A model generated the notes under the pieces. The model ran no database searches, was not told the origin of the DNA, and saw only the letters and a list, made by a program, of their open reading frames with translations. DNA of 64,000 nucleotides from Adineta steineri (lineage: Eukaryota > Rotifera > Eurotatoria > Adinetida > Adinetidae), in assembly GCA_905250115.1 (NCBI GenBank), contig CAJNOI010000315.1, positions 1 to 64,000 of the forward strand, written 5' to 3'. How positions within the stretch are numbered: the first letter of the stretch is position 1; each line of letters begins with the position of its first letter. A program made the position numbers and the translations under genes. Below, one piece after another: positions 48,728 to 61,592 of this stretch.

Positions 48728-49641
48728 AACAAATTCAAATAAAAAAGAATAAATTTCAACAATCTGCAATTACTGTTGCTGGAGGAAATAAAGAAGGACA
48801 TCAATTAAATCAGCTCAATTATCCTCATGGAATATTTATTGATAATGATAAATCAGTTTATATTGCTGATTGTGATAATCGTCGTATTATTAAATGGAAA
48901 TTAAATTCAAACACTGGTCAGATCATTGCAGGTGGACATGGACAAGGAAATCAAAATAATCAACTGGATTGTCCAATAGATGTGGTTTTTGATAAGAGAA
49001 ACAATTCTTTTATTATTTCTGCTGAGGGAAACAAACGAGTAATTCGATATTTTGATCAAAATCAAACAAATCAACAAATTCTTATTTCAAATATTGTTTG
49101 TTGGGGTCTGACAATCGATAAAAATGGATTTATTTATACTTCTGATCGTGCGAATCATGAAGTAAGACGATGGAAACAAGGAGATGAACAAGGTGAATTA
49201 GTTGCAGGTGGGAATGGTCAAGGAAATCATCTTAATCAACTCAGTTGTCCTACTTATATCTTTATTGATGAAAATTATTCTCTTTATATATCAGATTATG
49301 AGAATCATCGTGTACTGAAATGGAAAAAAGACGCAAAAGAAGGAATCGTTGTTGCTGGTGGAAATGGTCAAGGAAGTAGTCTCAAACAATTGTATTATCC
49401 TCAAGGACTGATTGTTGATCATTTGGGCCAAATCTATGTGGCAGATTCTTGGAATCGTCGAATAATGCGTTGGTGTGAAGGAGATGAAGAAGGTGAAATT
49501 GTTGTTGGAGGAAATGGTGCAGGAAATCAATCAAATCAATTGAATTGTCCCATGGGTTTATCATTCGATAATGAAGAAAATCTTTATGTTGTTGATTATG
49601 CAAATCATCGAATTCAAAAATATGAAAAGATTTTAAATTAA
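48728..49641 (+). CDS. NHL-repeat beta-propeller exon (upstream exon uncertain)
   Basis: An open exon of about 304 codons starts after an acceptor at 48727 and stops at 49639-49641. It has six blade-like units, each with the pattern GxxVAGGNGxGN, LNxPxGIxxD, xxVYVADxxNHRxxxW, for example TVAGGNKEGHQLNQL and YIADCDNRRIIKWK near the start and VVDYANHRIQKYE at the end. NHL propellers bind proteins or RNA. In the bdelloid style this exon normally follows a B-box/coiled-coil exon; none is present upstream here. It needs two bases from a phase-1 upstream exon, which the ART gene at 45478 could supply. It is either an ART-NHL fusion, a gene with an unseen first exon, or a 5'-truncated copy. Confidence 0.75.
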
Positions 49642-50559
49642 AAATATTTGTAACTTAATTCGATAAAATATTTATTTTTTATATTTGAAGCTAAATAAAA
49701 AACATTAAACTATGAAAATTCTTTGACAACAATAAATAAAAATAAACAAATAAAACTTCTTTTACCAAAATAAATATTCTGTAACTTTAATTTGAAATTA
49801 AAAAACCAAATGAATAAAATAATTCGGAGAGAATTTTTTTGGAATAAATTAAATTAAAAGAATTGGAAAGAAACTTAAATTAGAAAAAATTTCATTTTTA
49901 TAGAAAACTCAAATGAAATATTTTTAAATTCAGGAGAACATTTAAATTAATAAAAGAAAACTTCTAAATAGAAATTTTATTAATTTTTCTTTTTGTGATT
50001 TTATGATTTATTGAGAGAAAGGGAAGAGATAAGAAAAAAGATGGGTGTGAGTGTGGGCGATTGTGTGAATATCAATTTAACTGTGAAAGCCACACCCACT
50101 CCCTCAATCTGACCCCAACTTTCGTTTGTGTCCGTGAACCGCAATAGAATATCGATTGGACCCTCAAGAAATGTCAATTTGTTGAGAAAAATATTAGAGA
50201 ATAAAACCTTCAATTTAGAAAACAATTCAATGTAAAAAATGAATTATAGGAAAAAAATTTAGTTGACTCCGATGCGAATCTCTAATTAGCTTGATTTCAA
50301 GTCAAAAATCAATGTTTTCGGCACACAACAGAATTCGATCATATATACACTATTCGATAGAGAAAATTTTCTCTACAAACCTACATATGTCTCGCTCTTG
50401 GGTCAAAAAAATGATTGAAACTTACCGTCGCCTTTCATCTTCATTTAAGTTTCATAAAATAAATTCATTATAATCATCATAAAAAACATTTGTTTGTTGT
50501 TGTAATAGTCCTTTTATTGACTTTCAATATTTTATTTTAAATAAATATTTAATACTTAC
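49642..50559. other. AT-rich flank with a TGTGGG hairpin
   Basis: 3' flank of the NHL exon followed by the hairpin at 50040-50106. Frames at 50001-50225 (-) and 50291-50473 (+) have no recognisable content. Confidence 0.4.
50040..50106. repeat. TGTGGG-type hairpin
   Basis: GATGGGTGTGAGTGTGGGC (50039-50057) faces GCCACACCCACTCCCTC (50089-50105) across a loop of about 32 bases. It belongs to the dispersed telomere-like family. Confidence 0.8.
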
Positions 50560-50743
50560 AGTGAGAACATTATTAATGCATTGAATAATACATGTAGATA
50601 CATATAAAGCATCTTCATAAACATATTTATCAAATATTAAATTAAATCGAAAGAAATATTTCCAGTAGTTGTTCATGTTAATTGTACAAGAATAGAGAAT
50701 GATTTCAAGTTTATATTTTCTAATGTATTCATAGACATATTTG
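50560..50743 (-). other. Possible orphan exon
   Basis: A 61-codon open stretch on the minus strand is bounded by a good acceptor (acttatag) and a consensus donor (GTAAGT). It encodes an aromatic-rich sequence (KYVYEYIRKYKLEIILYS, later FDKYVYEDALYVSTC). A second open piece upstream (about 50878-50935, containing LGNLFVSPLDNQYFRE) has its own donor but a mismatched phase. I do not recognise the family. It may be a gene relic; low confidence. Confidence 0.25.
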
Positions 50744-52600
50744 CTATAAGTTTAATTAAATAATCACATATTCTAGCGCAATAGTACAAATTCTCAAATT
50801 AAATCATCAAAAATAGATTGATTCTGTAATACAGACAACTGTTTAATAATTAAATAAAAGATTCAACTCACTTCACGAAAATATTGATTATCCAGTGGTG
50901 ATACGAAAAGATTTCCAAGAGAATAATCTTCGATAAAAAATATCAGTTAGAATAAATCACAGTTATACAATTCAACTGAGAAAGATGATCAATTCAATTC
51001 AATTCAACTAAGTTCATTAACTGAATTTAGTTATGTTGATAAAATAAGTATAGCAGTAAGAGTGTATACTCTGTCTCGTTGTCATGGAAGAGGAGAGGCA
51101 GAACATCAGACCTCGTAGAATTCATACGCTGTTTTCATTGTACCCGAAAATCAATTTTAAGAGCAACAAGATTTGCACATTTTCTCAAACAATATTGTCT
51201 TATTTAAAGATATTTCACAATAATAATAACTAACAGTTCGACTATCAAAATACACGGATATCACCAAAAGACAAGAAAAAGTATATCTGTGAATGCAAAG
51301 ATTCCTGCGGCATTTTACATGAGACATTCAATTTAGTTTAATAGCAATAGAATTAAATTTTGTGTCATTTATTATTATTATTATTACAATAATATGATTA
51401 ATATTTTTTGTATTATAATGAATGCTTTGTATTATGTTTAAATATCTTTGAATTTGTAAAAGTAAATTGTTTGGTTTCAAGAAAATTGATCACTTAAGGA
51501 ATTATTTGAGAAACAAATATTCATTTAAGATTGTTAGTCAGTATTTTATTTGTTTTAGTATAAAATACAAAACTTCATCAAAGTATTAATCAGAAGAAAA
51601 GTCAATGATGAATATTATTGAATGATTATGAATTAATTAATATTTATTGTACAATAATAAAATAATCAAAATTTGATTTGTTTTATTTCGAAGGAGACAA
51701 AACATTTGATCAATTTCTATTTTAATTATATCATCTCTTTCAACATTTAAACATTTCATTGAATACTTTATATTTTATTGTATTAACAAAAAATGTGTTT
51801 TTTATCAATAAAAATTAAGTTGTTTATATTCTTGATTAATGATTATACATAAATAGCATTATATTTTATTTTCATAATAAATCAAATACATTTATTATAT
51901 TTACTACTGAAAATATTTCTTAAAACGTTTTCAATAGAAATTGAATAATATACTTGATTTTTATTATCTGTTAATCTTCGATTAAAACCGTTTGATTTAA
52001 ATAAAAATGGTTTTCTATGAATTAGTTTAAAAACAGAAATAAATAATTCAGCAATCAATAAAATGAGAATGAAAATAAATCACTTGACTAATATTTATAT
52101 GCAGAAATTATTTTTTATTTTGTTTTCGATCAAATAATGATTATCTTTTCTTTTCTTTACTCTTTTAATGGATATGAATATGAATAGGTATTTATTTTTT
52201 GTTGTTATAATTATTTTTATTTATCATGTGTGAATTATCATGTACAAGATAAAATTCATAGGAACTATATATGAAATGTAATCTTTTCAGAAATCAATCG
52301 CTATTGATAATGATTCTACTAAAACAATTATAGGGGAAGTATTGAAAATCAAATTTTAATTGCACAATAAATGTTGAATTTCTTCTTGAAAACAGACACG
52401 CTAAGTCGTTTACAAAATGTTTTATACGATCCGTCAATTCTTTTTCTTAAAGCTATTTATTCTTTTACGTAGTTAGTTTTTAGACATTAATAAATAATTT
52501 ATTTCGTATATGTCATATTTTTATGGCTGACTCAGTATGTTTTTCGATATATTTGTGCTCCTTTCTTCAAGTTACTGTTTTTATCAAAACCGATTCGTTT
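50744..52600. other. AT-rich region without recognisable genes
   Basis: About 1.9 kb. Includes a short ATT trinucleotide run near 51369-51385. I see no exon, RNA gene or element with support, apart from the small open piece at about 50878-50935 noted with the orphan exon. Confidence 0.4.
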
Positions 52601-52604
52601 TTAA

Positions 52605-53193
52605 CTCTCGGTTACCGTCCTCATTTTATAACTTGAACAGTGTCCTGGGGTCCACGCGGACCCATCTCGTAAAAAGTACAAAAAATGATGAATTTACTTT
52701 ATGTAAGGTATTCATTTATATATTATAAAGTTCCAAATACTCTCCTCTCTACAGACTTATTTATTGTTTGTTTTAGAGGCAATATAAGAACGCACGATGC
52801 GAAGGAAAAAAATTGACTTATACTAGTTTTTAACAAAGCATAGTAAAAATTTAGCAATTTACAAAGAAAATGTGAGTTACTGTTATGGAAGGTGAACGTG
52901 CAAACGAATCAGAACGTATTTAATTTGAAAATAAACCGATACGCAACAGATGGTAGTTATAGAAAAGCGAAAAATCATATATAAACCTTCATTAGTGTTT
53001 TGGGGTCCGCGTGGACCCATATCCACATTTTTTCTCTCTTACATCTGGGCATGATTTTTCATATGGATATTGTTCATCTACTAATGACTAAAGATTACAT
53101 AAAACAAATGACTCGAAACAGTAAATAGTTATGTAGTGCGAGACGAAAATCTGTAAAGTGGGTCCACGCGGACTCCACAACAGTAACCGAGGG
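52605..53193. mobile_element. piggyBac-type MITE with TTAA target duplication
   Basis: A 589-bp element is flanked by TTAA on both sides (52601-52604 and 53194-53197). The termini are CTCTCGGTTACCGT and, reversed from the right end, CCCTCGGTTACTGT. Three copies of a near-palindromic GGGTCCRCGYGGACCC-type motif lie inside, near 52648-52663, 53002-53017 and 53158-53173 (the last GGGTCCACGCGGACTCC). The TTAA duplication, short inverted ends and sub-terminal repeats fit piggyBac-family non-autonomous elements. No transposase is encoded. Confidence 0.85.
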
Positions 53194-53522
53194 TTAAGCA
53201 GCTTTTAGTTTATTCCATTGTCGTTTTTATTTGCTCGCAATAAATTCTTTTATAGGTTGACAAGAACGAGCAAAAGAGACGAACAAGAGTTACTTTATGC
53301 AAATACATACGAATACAAAGAACAGAGAAAAGCATCGTGCATATAAGATTTCTTTTCACTTAATCCACTCATTTTTCATTTTCTCAACCAACTCTTTCCA
53401 AATATCTTGTTGATTCTCACTTCGTCTTCTAAGGTAGGTTAATGTTTTGTTCGATCATTATTTCATGTTTACCTCAGATAATATTATTATTCATGTCGTA
53501 TACAGAAATATTTTTATTAGTT

Positions 53523-53575
53523 AGGGTGTGCGTGTGGGTGGTGTATGATTAATACAATATCCACACCCAGACCCA
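53523..53575. repeat. TGTGGG-type hairpin
   Basis: AGGGTGTGCGTGTGGGTG (53523-53540) and ATCCACACCCAGACCC (from 53559) form the arms, with about 18 bases between. It lies 200 bp upstream of the second ART gene. Confidence 0.8.
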
Positions 53576-53770
53576 TTTCTTTAATCAATAATAACATGTC
53601 ATTCTTTTATTCTGTTGATTGACATCTAAGTTTGAAAAAAACTGACATGAAAATACCACCTTCTTTTTTTGACTGTCAAAAGCACACAATTTCTTCGATA
53701 ATTACATATGGATCAAACAGATAACATAACATCTAAGAACTCTACTCTGTTTTTAGTTTCTTGAATTAAC

Positions 53771-55395
53771 ATGGCCACTGCTGTTCTACTAAATGATGAT
53801 ATCCACACAAACACCAATGATAAGTCTCTGGAAATATTCTCCCTTATTTGGCTAGATGCAAATGTAAATGTTAAAGGCACTCGAGACACAGAAGTAAAAT
53901 TACGTTCTATTATTAATCATATCAAGAAATTTCAAGATGTAAAACAATGTCAACAATATATTGAACAAACATCACAAAAGGATCGATTAATACTTGTTGT
54001 TAGTGGTCGATTAGGACAAGAAATAGTACCCTCCATTCATCAACTTCGACAAGTTATATCAATTTATGTTTATTGTATCGATAAGAAGAATAATGAACAA
54101 TGGACTTTCAAATTTTCAAAAGTAAAACTATGCTAAAAGATATTTGTTTCATTTTATCATTTTTTCTATAGATAAAATATGTTGTTGTTGATCTTGAAGA
54201 ACTTGTCACTCAAATTACAACAGATCATAAACTTCAGAAAAAGGTAGAAGAACCATTATCAATCAATATTTTCACAACAAATATTGGTAGAGATAAATCA
54301 ACTACAGGAGTTAATGGACAATTTGTTTTTTCTCAAATTCTTGTTGACTGTCTTCTACGATTAAAATCCACTGAGACAGACAAAAATGAACTTATTAATC
54401 TTTGTGAAAATCAATATGAAGGAAATGATACCGAACTAAACAATCTTCGTGAATTTCAAGATTATTCACCTGATAAAGTATTATGGTGGTACACAAGAGA
54501 ATCATTTTGCTACAAGATTCTCAATGCAGCTTTACGTACACAAAATATTCATATCATATTTTTATTCCGATCATTTATTTATGATATTTATCGTCAATTG
54601 CAAAAATATCAATCTAAGAAGGTTATACGCGTTTATCGATGTCAACTAATGTCAAACCATGAATTAAATAGTCTTAAACAAAACATCGGCCAGTTCGTCT
54701 CAGTAAATTCATTTTTCTCCACCAGTGATGAAAGTTCAACTGCTCTCTTTCTCCTAGGCGATCTAACTACACAGATTGATTCAGAACGAGTATTATTTTA
54801 GATTGATGCTGATCCTAAGATGGTGAATACAAAATCATTTGCTAATATTAGTAAACATAGTTATTTTCCAGATGAATCAGAAGTTCTCTTTATGATTGGT
54901 TCTATTTTTCGTCTCAATAGTATTGATCGTAATGATGATCAAATATGGATCATTAAAATGACTTTATGTGATGATGATGAACATGATTTGAAACAAGTTC
55001 TTATGTATATGAAACAACAAATTAAAAGTGAAGAAATAAATCTTCGGACATTAGGGAAATTATTATGGAAAATGGGTAAACTTGACTTGGCTGAAAAGTA
55101 TTTTAATCGTTTATTACAAGAACTTCCATCAAATGATCCTTTAATAAGCAGTTTATACGAAGATCTTGGTGAATTGGCATCACAAACAGGCGACTTTGAT
55201 ATGAGTGTACAGTGGCACCAAAAATCTCTCACAATCAAAAATAAAAATCAATTAACTGTTAATCCAATTATTAAAAAAATAAAACTTTCCACCGGTAAGT
55301 TTACTGAAAGAAAATCTCTGATTTTCAAGGGAATGATCTATGTGAAAGTCAATTTTTTATCGCCAAACAAAATCTTTAAAAATTTAGAAAGATGA
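53771..55395 (+). pseudogene. ART-TPR protein gene with in-frame stop
   Basis: Starts MATAVLLNDD. The N-terminal region (SLEIFSLIWLDANVNV, RLILVVSGRLGQEIVP, LRQVISIYVYC) is a domain often found before ART in bdelloids. After a 52-bp intron (54121-54172) comes the ART fold: IRVYRCQLM (Arg), FVSVNSFFSTSDES (STS) and YFPDESEVLF (ExE). Two TPR-like units follow (LWKMGKLDLAEKYFNRLL; YEDLGELASQTGDFDMSVQW). A TAG codon at 54799-54801 interrupts the frame between the STS and ExE motifs, after RVLF; the frame continues intact on both sides. The normal residue there in relatives is acidic, so a single base change could explain it. The TPR array is short and the unspliced frame ends at 55395; a phase-1 donor at 55294 could join the NHL exon at 58025. 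Recent pseudogene or sequencing error. Confidence 0.7.
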
Positions 55396-58024
55396 AACCG
55401 GTTCGAAAGAAATAAATATTTCTTTAAAAAAAGTTTTGTTTTGCGTTGATCAGTTAGTCATTTTAGATGACAAGAAATTTTTTAGAATTGAAATCAAATC
55501 GATATATTCAATATTGACTAACATCAACTCTATTTATAGTTTATCATCTCCTATTATTAGGCTGTTACACATTTTTTTACGATAACATTAATATTTAGGC
55601 CTTCGTTTATCTTTCTAAATCATGACACTTATATGAATAAAGTGTAAGACCTCTTTATTCAGTAGTAAATCATATAAGAGAATGTGAATATTACATCAGA
55701 TATCTAATTCGAGTACGAATATAGATGAAGAACTTAGTGATTAACATAAATTCGTAAATATATGGAAATCAAAGCAACACTTTCATGTATGTCTAGAAGA
55801 AAAAGGAAAAGAAAAAGCTTTCCTTCGATATCATTTTTATAAGTTAAGTTATATAGTATGACATGTCTAATTGAATTTCTAATATAAATGAATGATTTTA
55901 ATCAATTATAATAAAATGAAAGAAATACTGATTTTACTGTACATTAGGAAAAGAATAAAAAAAATCTGTTTTTCCTATAATTATAATTTACGATAAAATA
56001 ATAAATACTGAATCTACGGAAAAAGTTTACAAACAGACTAAAACTTTTCTTCACTTATGAATTTTTCGAAACTCCGTAGTTATGATACTAACTATTATAT
56101 TGATGAAAACTATTCCATGTGTAGTAGTTAAATATTAACAAACTGAAACGACAAATAAAAAGCTTTGCCAATCATTTTCATCTGAGGAGGGTCAATCAAT
56201 CATTTCATCAATAGTTCGACAAACTTCTTCGCTTACAAAAACTGAAGGGATAAATCTATGCCGTGACGATTATAGATCATCATAGTTTCTGAAATATAGA
56301 TAGTTTTCCATTCGAAATAGATTTGCTCAGAAAAAAGCCAAGAGCATATGGAAAGTCACTTTTTGGGAAGTCTTGCATAAGTAAAAGAGCTTGATGGCTG
56401 TACTCGAATGGTTTAGCTTTTAAAACATTATCATATCTATATTTTATCCATGTGACAATAGAACATGCTGTGACCAAAATCTCTTTTTGGTATGAAAAAC
56501 GTCATTTCAATTCGTCGCATTTTGTATCAGCGTAAAGAATGTATGCGTGGAACGATTAGCCAACATGTGTCGAAATGTTAGGAAGGTATAGAGTAGATCA
56601 CGATTTGAATAGTACAGAAATTCATTTTTTCTCAAAGGTTCATCTGTTTGGTATTGTTCAAGTAAGACTATTGACATGACTTATGATAAACGACATCATG
56701 ACATTTTGTACTTTTTTCACATAAAATGTTTATCGTCTCTGTTTTTACTTCACGTATTTCAAAGTGGGCTAAACTGCATCCATTGGAGTAATCATTGTTC
56801 CACGATGATTACTATTGAGGAGTATCGAGAAATAACCAAACGTGTTCGGTTTTAGTTTATAATACACATACAGTTTTTGTTGTGGAGGCGTTGATCATTA
56901 TATTTAAATGAACTCATTGAATATTAAATTTAAAAACTAATTCAAAACTAAAAATCTTTCATTTAGAAAGTGTAAAATAATGTTTTTGATATTTTAATGA
57001 TTAAGAAATAAACAATTTCAATTTTTTTTCAACTCAAAATAAAAATAAATTTTTTACAAACACAATAGCAAATTTAGAGAGATAAAACTAGATTTTAGAA
57101 AAAAGTCATATTTGAATAAATATGAGAAATATGAATCTGTTTTTTAATATTAATTCGGTACATTTGTACAAAATTTGTCAAGAAAAAAGGTTGAAATAAA
57201 TGTGTATGGTTATGAATAATGTTGACAATTCTTCTCGCATCCATTTTATTCTCTTTCATTGAAATTGATTTCGATATGAATGAGATTAGTTTTTCATACT
57301 GTAAGATCTATTCTGAAAACATCATCACAACTTTATGTTCTGTTTTTATTCTGATAGAAAAAGATCTAGAACTTCATTCTCATTCATCTAAAACATTGAT
57401 CAATCTTCTTTATTTATAAATCAAAGTCATTTCTTTTCTGTTAAAATTACGAAAAAATCTGTTTAATTCTAATTTCTCTCGCTTTCATTTTTCATTGTTA
57501 AGAATCTTTGTTAAACAAAAAACTAAAACTGTAACAATGTTCCTGTGCAGTTTTTGTTAAATATGTATAGAATTTAGTTTTATTGATCAAGATTTTATAG
57601 AAGAAAAGATTTCTTTATCAAATAAAAATTGAAATTAGAAAATGTAAAATATAAAAGAATATAATATTCTCTTTCAAATATCTTCATTATGTTTCTCGCA
57701 TTCTAATTAGATTTACAATGAAAAATATATCTTTTTTTAAATTTTATTTTTAAATATAAATATAAATTTAAATATTTTTCACTTTTTATTTTACAAATAC
57801 AAAAACAATTTTATTAAATAAATGTTAAATTACATTAATTCAAATCATTTTCATTTTATTTCATCTTCGGCCTCTCAGCAAACTAATTCAACAAAGCAAT
57901 TCCTCAACAAACATTTTTATACAAATTATCATTTTTATTTTATTACATCTGAAAATAACACATTTTTTATTCACATTTATTCATCAATTTCATTCAAATA
58001 TAAATAAAATCTTTTTTCTTTTAG
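55396..58024. other. AT-rich region between ART-TPR and second NHL exon
   Basis: About 2.6 kb, mostly AT-rich. The frames at 56280-56477 (-), 57219-57419 (+) and 57822-58007 (+) lack family patterns. It ends in an acceptor (tcttttag). It is either a long intron or intergenic DNA. Confidence 0.4.
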
Positions 58025-59001
58025 GACAATCAATTCCTGTCAATCCTATTAATATCAATACAAAATGGAAACAACATGGAATTACTATTGCTGGAGGAAA
58101 TGGACGAGGCAATCAATTAAATGAGCTCTTTTGTCCTGAAGGTATCTATGTTGATGATGATCATCAAACTATTTATATTGCTGATTATGAGAATCATCGT
58201 ATTGTTGAATGGAAATATGGAGCAAAGAATGGTCAAGTTGTTGCAGGTGGAAATGGATATGGAAATCGAAGTGATCAATTGAAATATCCAACAGATGTGA
58301 TTGTTGATAAAAAGAATGATTCTCTCATCATTTGTAATTACAGAAGCAGGAAAGTAGTACGATGGTCTCGTCAAAATGGTACAAATGGTGAAACAATTAT
58401 TACTAACATTGATTGTTCTCGTTTAGCAATGGATAACAATGGAGATCTTTATGTCTCCGACTACAAGAAGAATGAAGTGAGACGATGGAAACAAGGAGAG
58501 AAAGAAGGAACACTAGTAGCAGGTGGAAATGGAAAAGGAAATCATCTCAATCAACTCCATTTTCCTACTTACATCTTCGTTGATGAACATTATTCAGTTT
58601 ATGTATCGGATTTTGAGAATCATCGTGTGATGAAATGGATGAAAGGTGCAAAAGAAGGTATTGTTGTTGCTGGTGGAAAAAGTGAAGGAAATAGTTTGAC
58701 ACAATTGTATTATCCTCGAGGAGTGATTGTCAATCATTTGGGTAATGTTTATGTGGCTGACTGCAACAATCGTCGAGTAATGCGTTGTTGTCAAGGATCT
58801 AAAGAAGGTAGTATTGTTGTTGGTGGAAATGGATGGGGAGATAGATCAAATCAGTTGTTTTATTCCACAGGTTTATCATTCGATGCTCAAGGTAATCTCT
58901 ATGTTGTTGATTGTCACAATAATCGAATACAAAAATATGAAATTGAGTTGAATTTAAATTTGTTGACATTGATGATGAAATCAATAACTAAATTTTTGTG
59001 A
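58025..59001 (+). CDS. NHL-repeat beta-propeller exon (second copy, upstream exon uncertain)
   Basis: An open exon of about 325 codons after an acceptor at 58024, stop at 58999-59001. It has six blades with the same repeat style as the copy at 48728: ITIAGGNGRGNQLNEL, YIADYENHRIVEWK, YVSDYKKNEVRRWKQGEK, and YVVDCHNNRIQKYE at the end. The start KWKQHGITIAGG is the typical entry into the propeller after the linker in B-box/NHL proteins. It needs a phase-1 upstream exon; the ART-TPR gene offers a matching donor at 55294 (its codons Thr-Gly would read through). A polar C-terminal tail follows the last blade. The two NHL exons are paralogues. Confidence 0.75.
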
Positions 59002-60687
59002 AAATGTTTTTGTTTATTCTGATTAAAAAATAAATAAAGGTAAAAATTCAAAATGAATTTTTGTTAATGATTGAATTCATTTTGATTTATTGATAAATAT
59101 CTCTTTCGATTTAATTTGTTAAAATAAATAATTTTTTTATATTTTTGATTTAAAATAATAAAATAAAAACTTGATTTTATTTGTTAATTTTGTTGTGATT
59201 GATTTCATATTGTATTTTAATAATTAAAACTAAATTTTCTGATTCGATTAAAATACATATAGAAGTTAATTTGAAATTCTACTGAAGATGAAATAATCTG
59301 AGAGGATAAGAAAGTAAGATTGAAGAATATTTTCGTGTTTTAAAGTTGTGTGTGTATGAATAAATAAAATGAATGATACAGTGAAAAGAAGAATAGATCG
59401 AATTAATGGTTTCTGTGTAAATAAGATTCTTGTTAAAAGAAATAAATTTGTTGATTTATTTGATTTGATCTATTGTGTTGATAGTAATAATGATAATGAA
59501 ATATTTTCTATTTTAATTTTGATTTTATGGTTTATGATTATATAAAAAGATAAAAAAAAGATTCGAATGATGAATTGACTGGTTTTGTGATAGAAGATGA
59601 TTTGATGATATTGTTGTTTCGTGTCATTGAAATAATAACGAAAGAAGAAAAGATAATAGTGATGATGTTTAATAAATAAAGTATAAATAATGATTAGCAA
59701 TTTGTTCAAAGAAATGATTTTGACAAATTTCAAATAAATAAATGAGACAATTTATTTTCCTCAGAAAACTGAAAGGAAAGAAGAGTTGTAAAATATGTGA
59801 ATAACTGTTATATTATTATTGAGATTTGTAAGGTACAGACAATGTAAAAATCGAGTGAAATCTATTTTTGCTTTTTTCATACATGAATCGATAGAGCGTT
59901 AACTGTTTTCTAGTCAAAAACCACGAAATACCTGGAAAACCTAAGTTTTCTCAAAAATCACCATGTTTCTTTTCTTGGAACTTATAGAAAATATTATGTT
60001 CGGATTCAACATCAAAAACTGATTCTAGAAAAGCTCTGAAATTGGTATTAACTCAAAAATTATTTTTATAGCGGTACTTCTAATACCTTCCACTACAGTA
60101 CTTATAGATCGATCTAACAAACCTATCTTGTTTTTCTAGGGAAGTGAGAGAGCCAATTTTGTTTTTCATTTGAATTATCATGCCAGCCCCCCATAAAAGA
60201 ATGCATCGTTTTTATTTTGTTCTATTTTCTCTATGGAGAAAAATTCGTTTTACTGAAGGTATAGGAAAATTGGGCAGGTCATTCAGATGTAACACATGTA
60301 TTTTTCATTCAAATCGAATGAAAACATGTTTACAATGATAAAATTCAATACCAAATCGGATGAGCATGCTCTGAGAGTGTGGGTGTAGATGGTATTCATG
60401 TCTTAATGTGATCCACACCCACACCCTCGATGTACTAAAGCAATATATATTGCTGTTAGAACAGACTAGCGGATATGAATTTCTGTGCTCTTTTTCTAAT
60501 AAAATACTTATTGTATTGAAACTTTATTCTACTATATGTCAAAGATATAATTTAGTATTTTATTTTATGCAATTATATTATTGAAAGTCAAAAAAGAATA
60601 AAATATATTTCTTTGACTATCTAATATAATAATAAAACGCAAGTCATTCAAGATAATATTTTTAAGTCTGTTTAATTTGTTCAAACA
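59002..60687. other. Intergenic region with a TGTGGG hairpin
   Basis: About 1.7 kb, AT-rich in its first half. It includes the hairpin at 60373-60430. The minus frame at 59470-59733 is low-complexity and not supported. Confidence 0.4.
60373..60430. repeat. TGTGGG-type hairpin
   Basis: GAGAGTGTGGGTGTAGAT (60373-60390) pairs with ATCCACACCCACACCCTC (60411-60428) across about 20 bases. It lies 260 bp upstream of the GPCR relic. Confidence 0.85.
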
Positions 60688-61592
60688 ATGAATATTTCTA
60701 GTGAAGAATTAGTTAATAATGATACATTCGTTCTTCATCGAGTTAAATTTATTATTTTAGTCAGTTTACAAATTCCATCAATTATAATATTTCTTTTATT
60801 TTTCATCTTTTTCATTACTTATCATACCCGTTTAAATGTATATCAAAATCAAGTAATATTATTTTTATTAATTGTCTATTTTTTCCTTCTCTCCGCTGAT
60901 TTACTAATGCCTATTCATTTTTATTTTTTCTTAATTATGTTACTCCTTCTACAGCAGGTTTTTGTACATGGTGGACATTTTTTGAATAGTCTTAATTTAA
61001 CAAGTGAACTTTTAATGACTGTTATTTCTATTCAACGACATATATTAATGTTTCGTGCGTTTTCTGTTATATTACTTACCATCTATATTGTGTCTTATTT
61101 ATCCGATCATATTCTACATGATCGTCATTATATTCTATCCATGCGATGGTACCCAATAGGATTTCACAAATAATGTGTGTGGTTACGCAAATTGTGATCT
61201 TGTTTATAATAGAATTCTAAGTATATTTGATTAGGGAGTCAGTAATTGTTTACCGATTGTTGTTATTATTTTGGCTAATATAATACTCGTGACATGAATC
61301 ATCAACATATTTCTATAAGAAAATAGAGGCGTATGACATTACACTTATTTAGTATCTCTAGTCTTTATTCAGTTGCTTGTCTACCTAGTCTTCTCATTGG
61401 ACTTGGCCAACAATTAATCTCTACAACTTTTTATTAGCTCAATTTCAGCTCGACTATGCTCTTGATATGATTTATTTAGTTTGTCTCCTATTGCCATGGA
61501 TTTGTATTCGATTGCTACCCGAATTTACTGTATGGATGCTGAACCATTGGCACCACATGACAATAGTTCATAATCGTATTAGACCCATATAA
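60688..61592 (+). pseudogene. Decayed GPCR
   Basis: Begins intact with MNISSEELVNN and TM1-2 (IIIFLLFFIFFITYH, VILFLLIVYFFLLSADLL). The frame then shifts near 60940: the continuation LNYVTPSTAGFCTWWTFFE is in another frame and meets a stop. The first frame recovers TM3 (LTSELLMTVISIQRHILMF), after which further shifts and stops occur (for example around 61170-61320). The end (LDYALDMIYLVCLLLPWIC, LLPEFTVW) is again clear TM7 sequence, stopping at 61590-61592. The order and motifs match the orphan GPCR family expanded in bdelloids. Several independent lesions make it a pseudogene, not a sequencing error. Confidence 0.8.

Noticed and set aside
49291-49603. Minus-strand frames opposite the NHL exon
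   Set aside because: Antisense shadows of the NHL repeats; the same occurs at 58594-58984.
56280-56477. Minus-strand frame with a helical look
   Set aside because: No recognisable domain, no upstream exon with matching phase; left as unexplained intergenic DNA.
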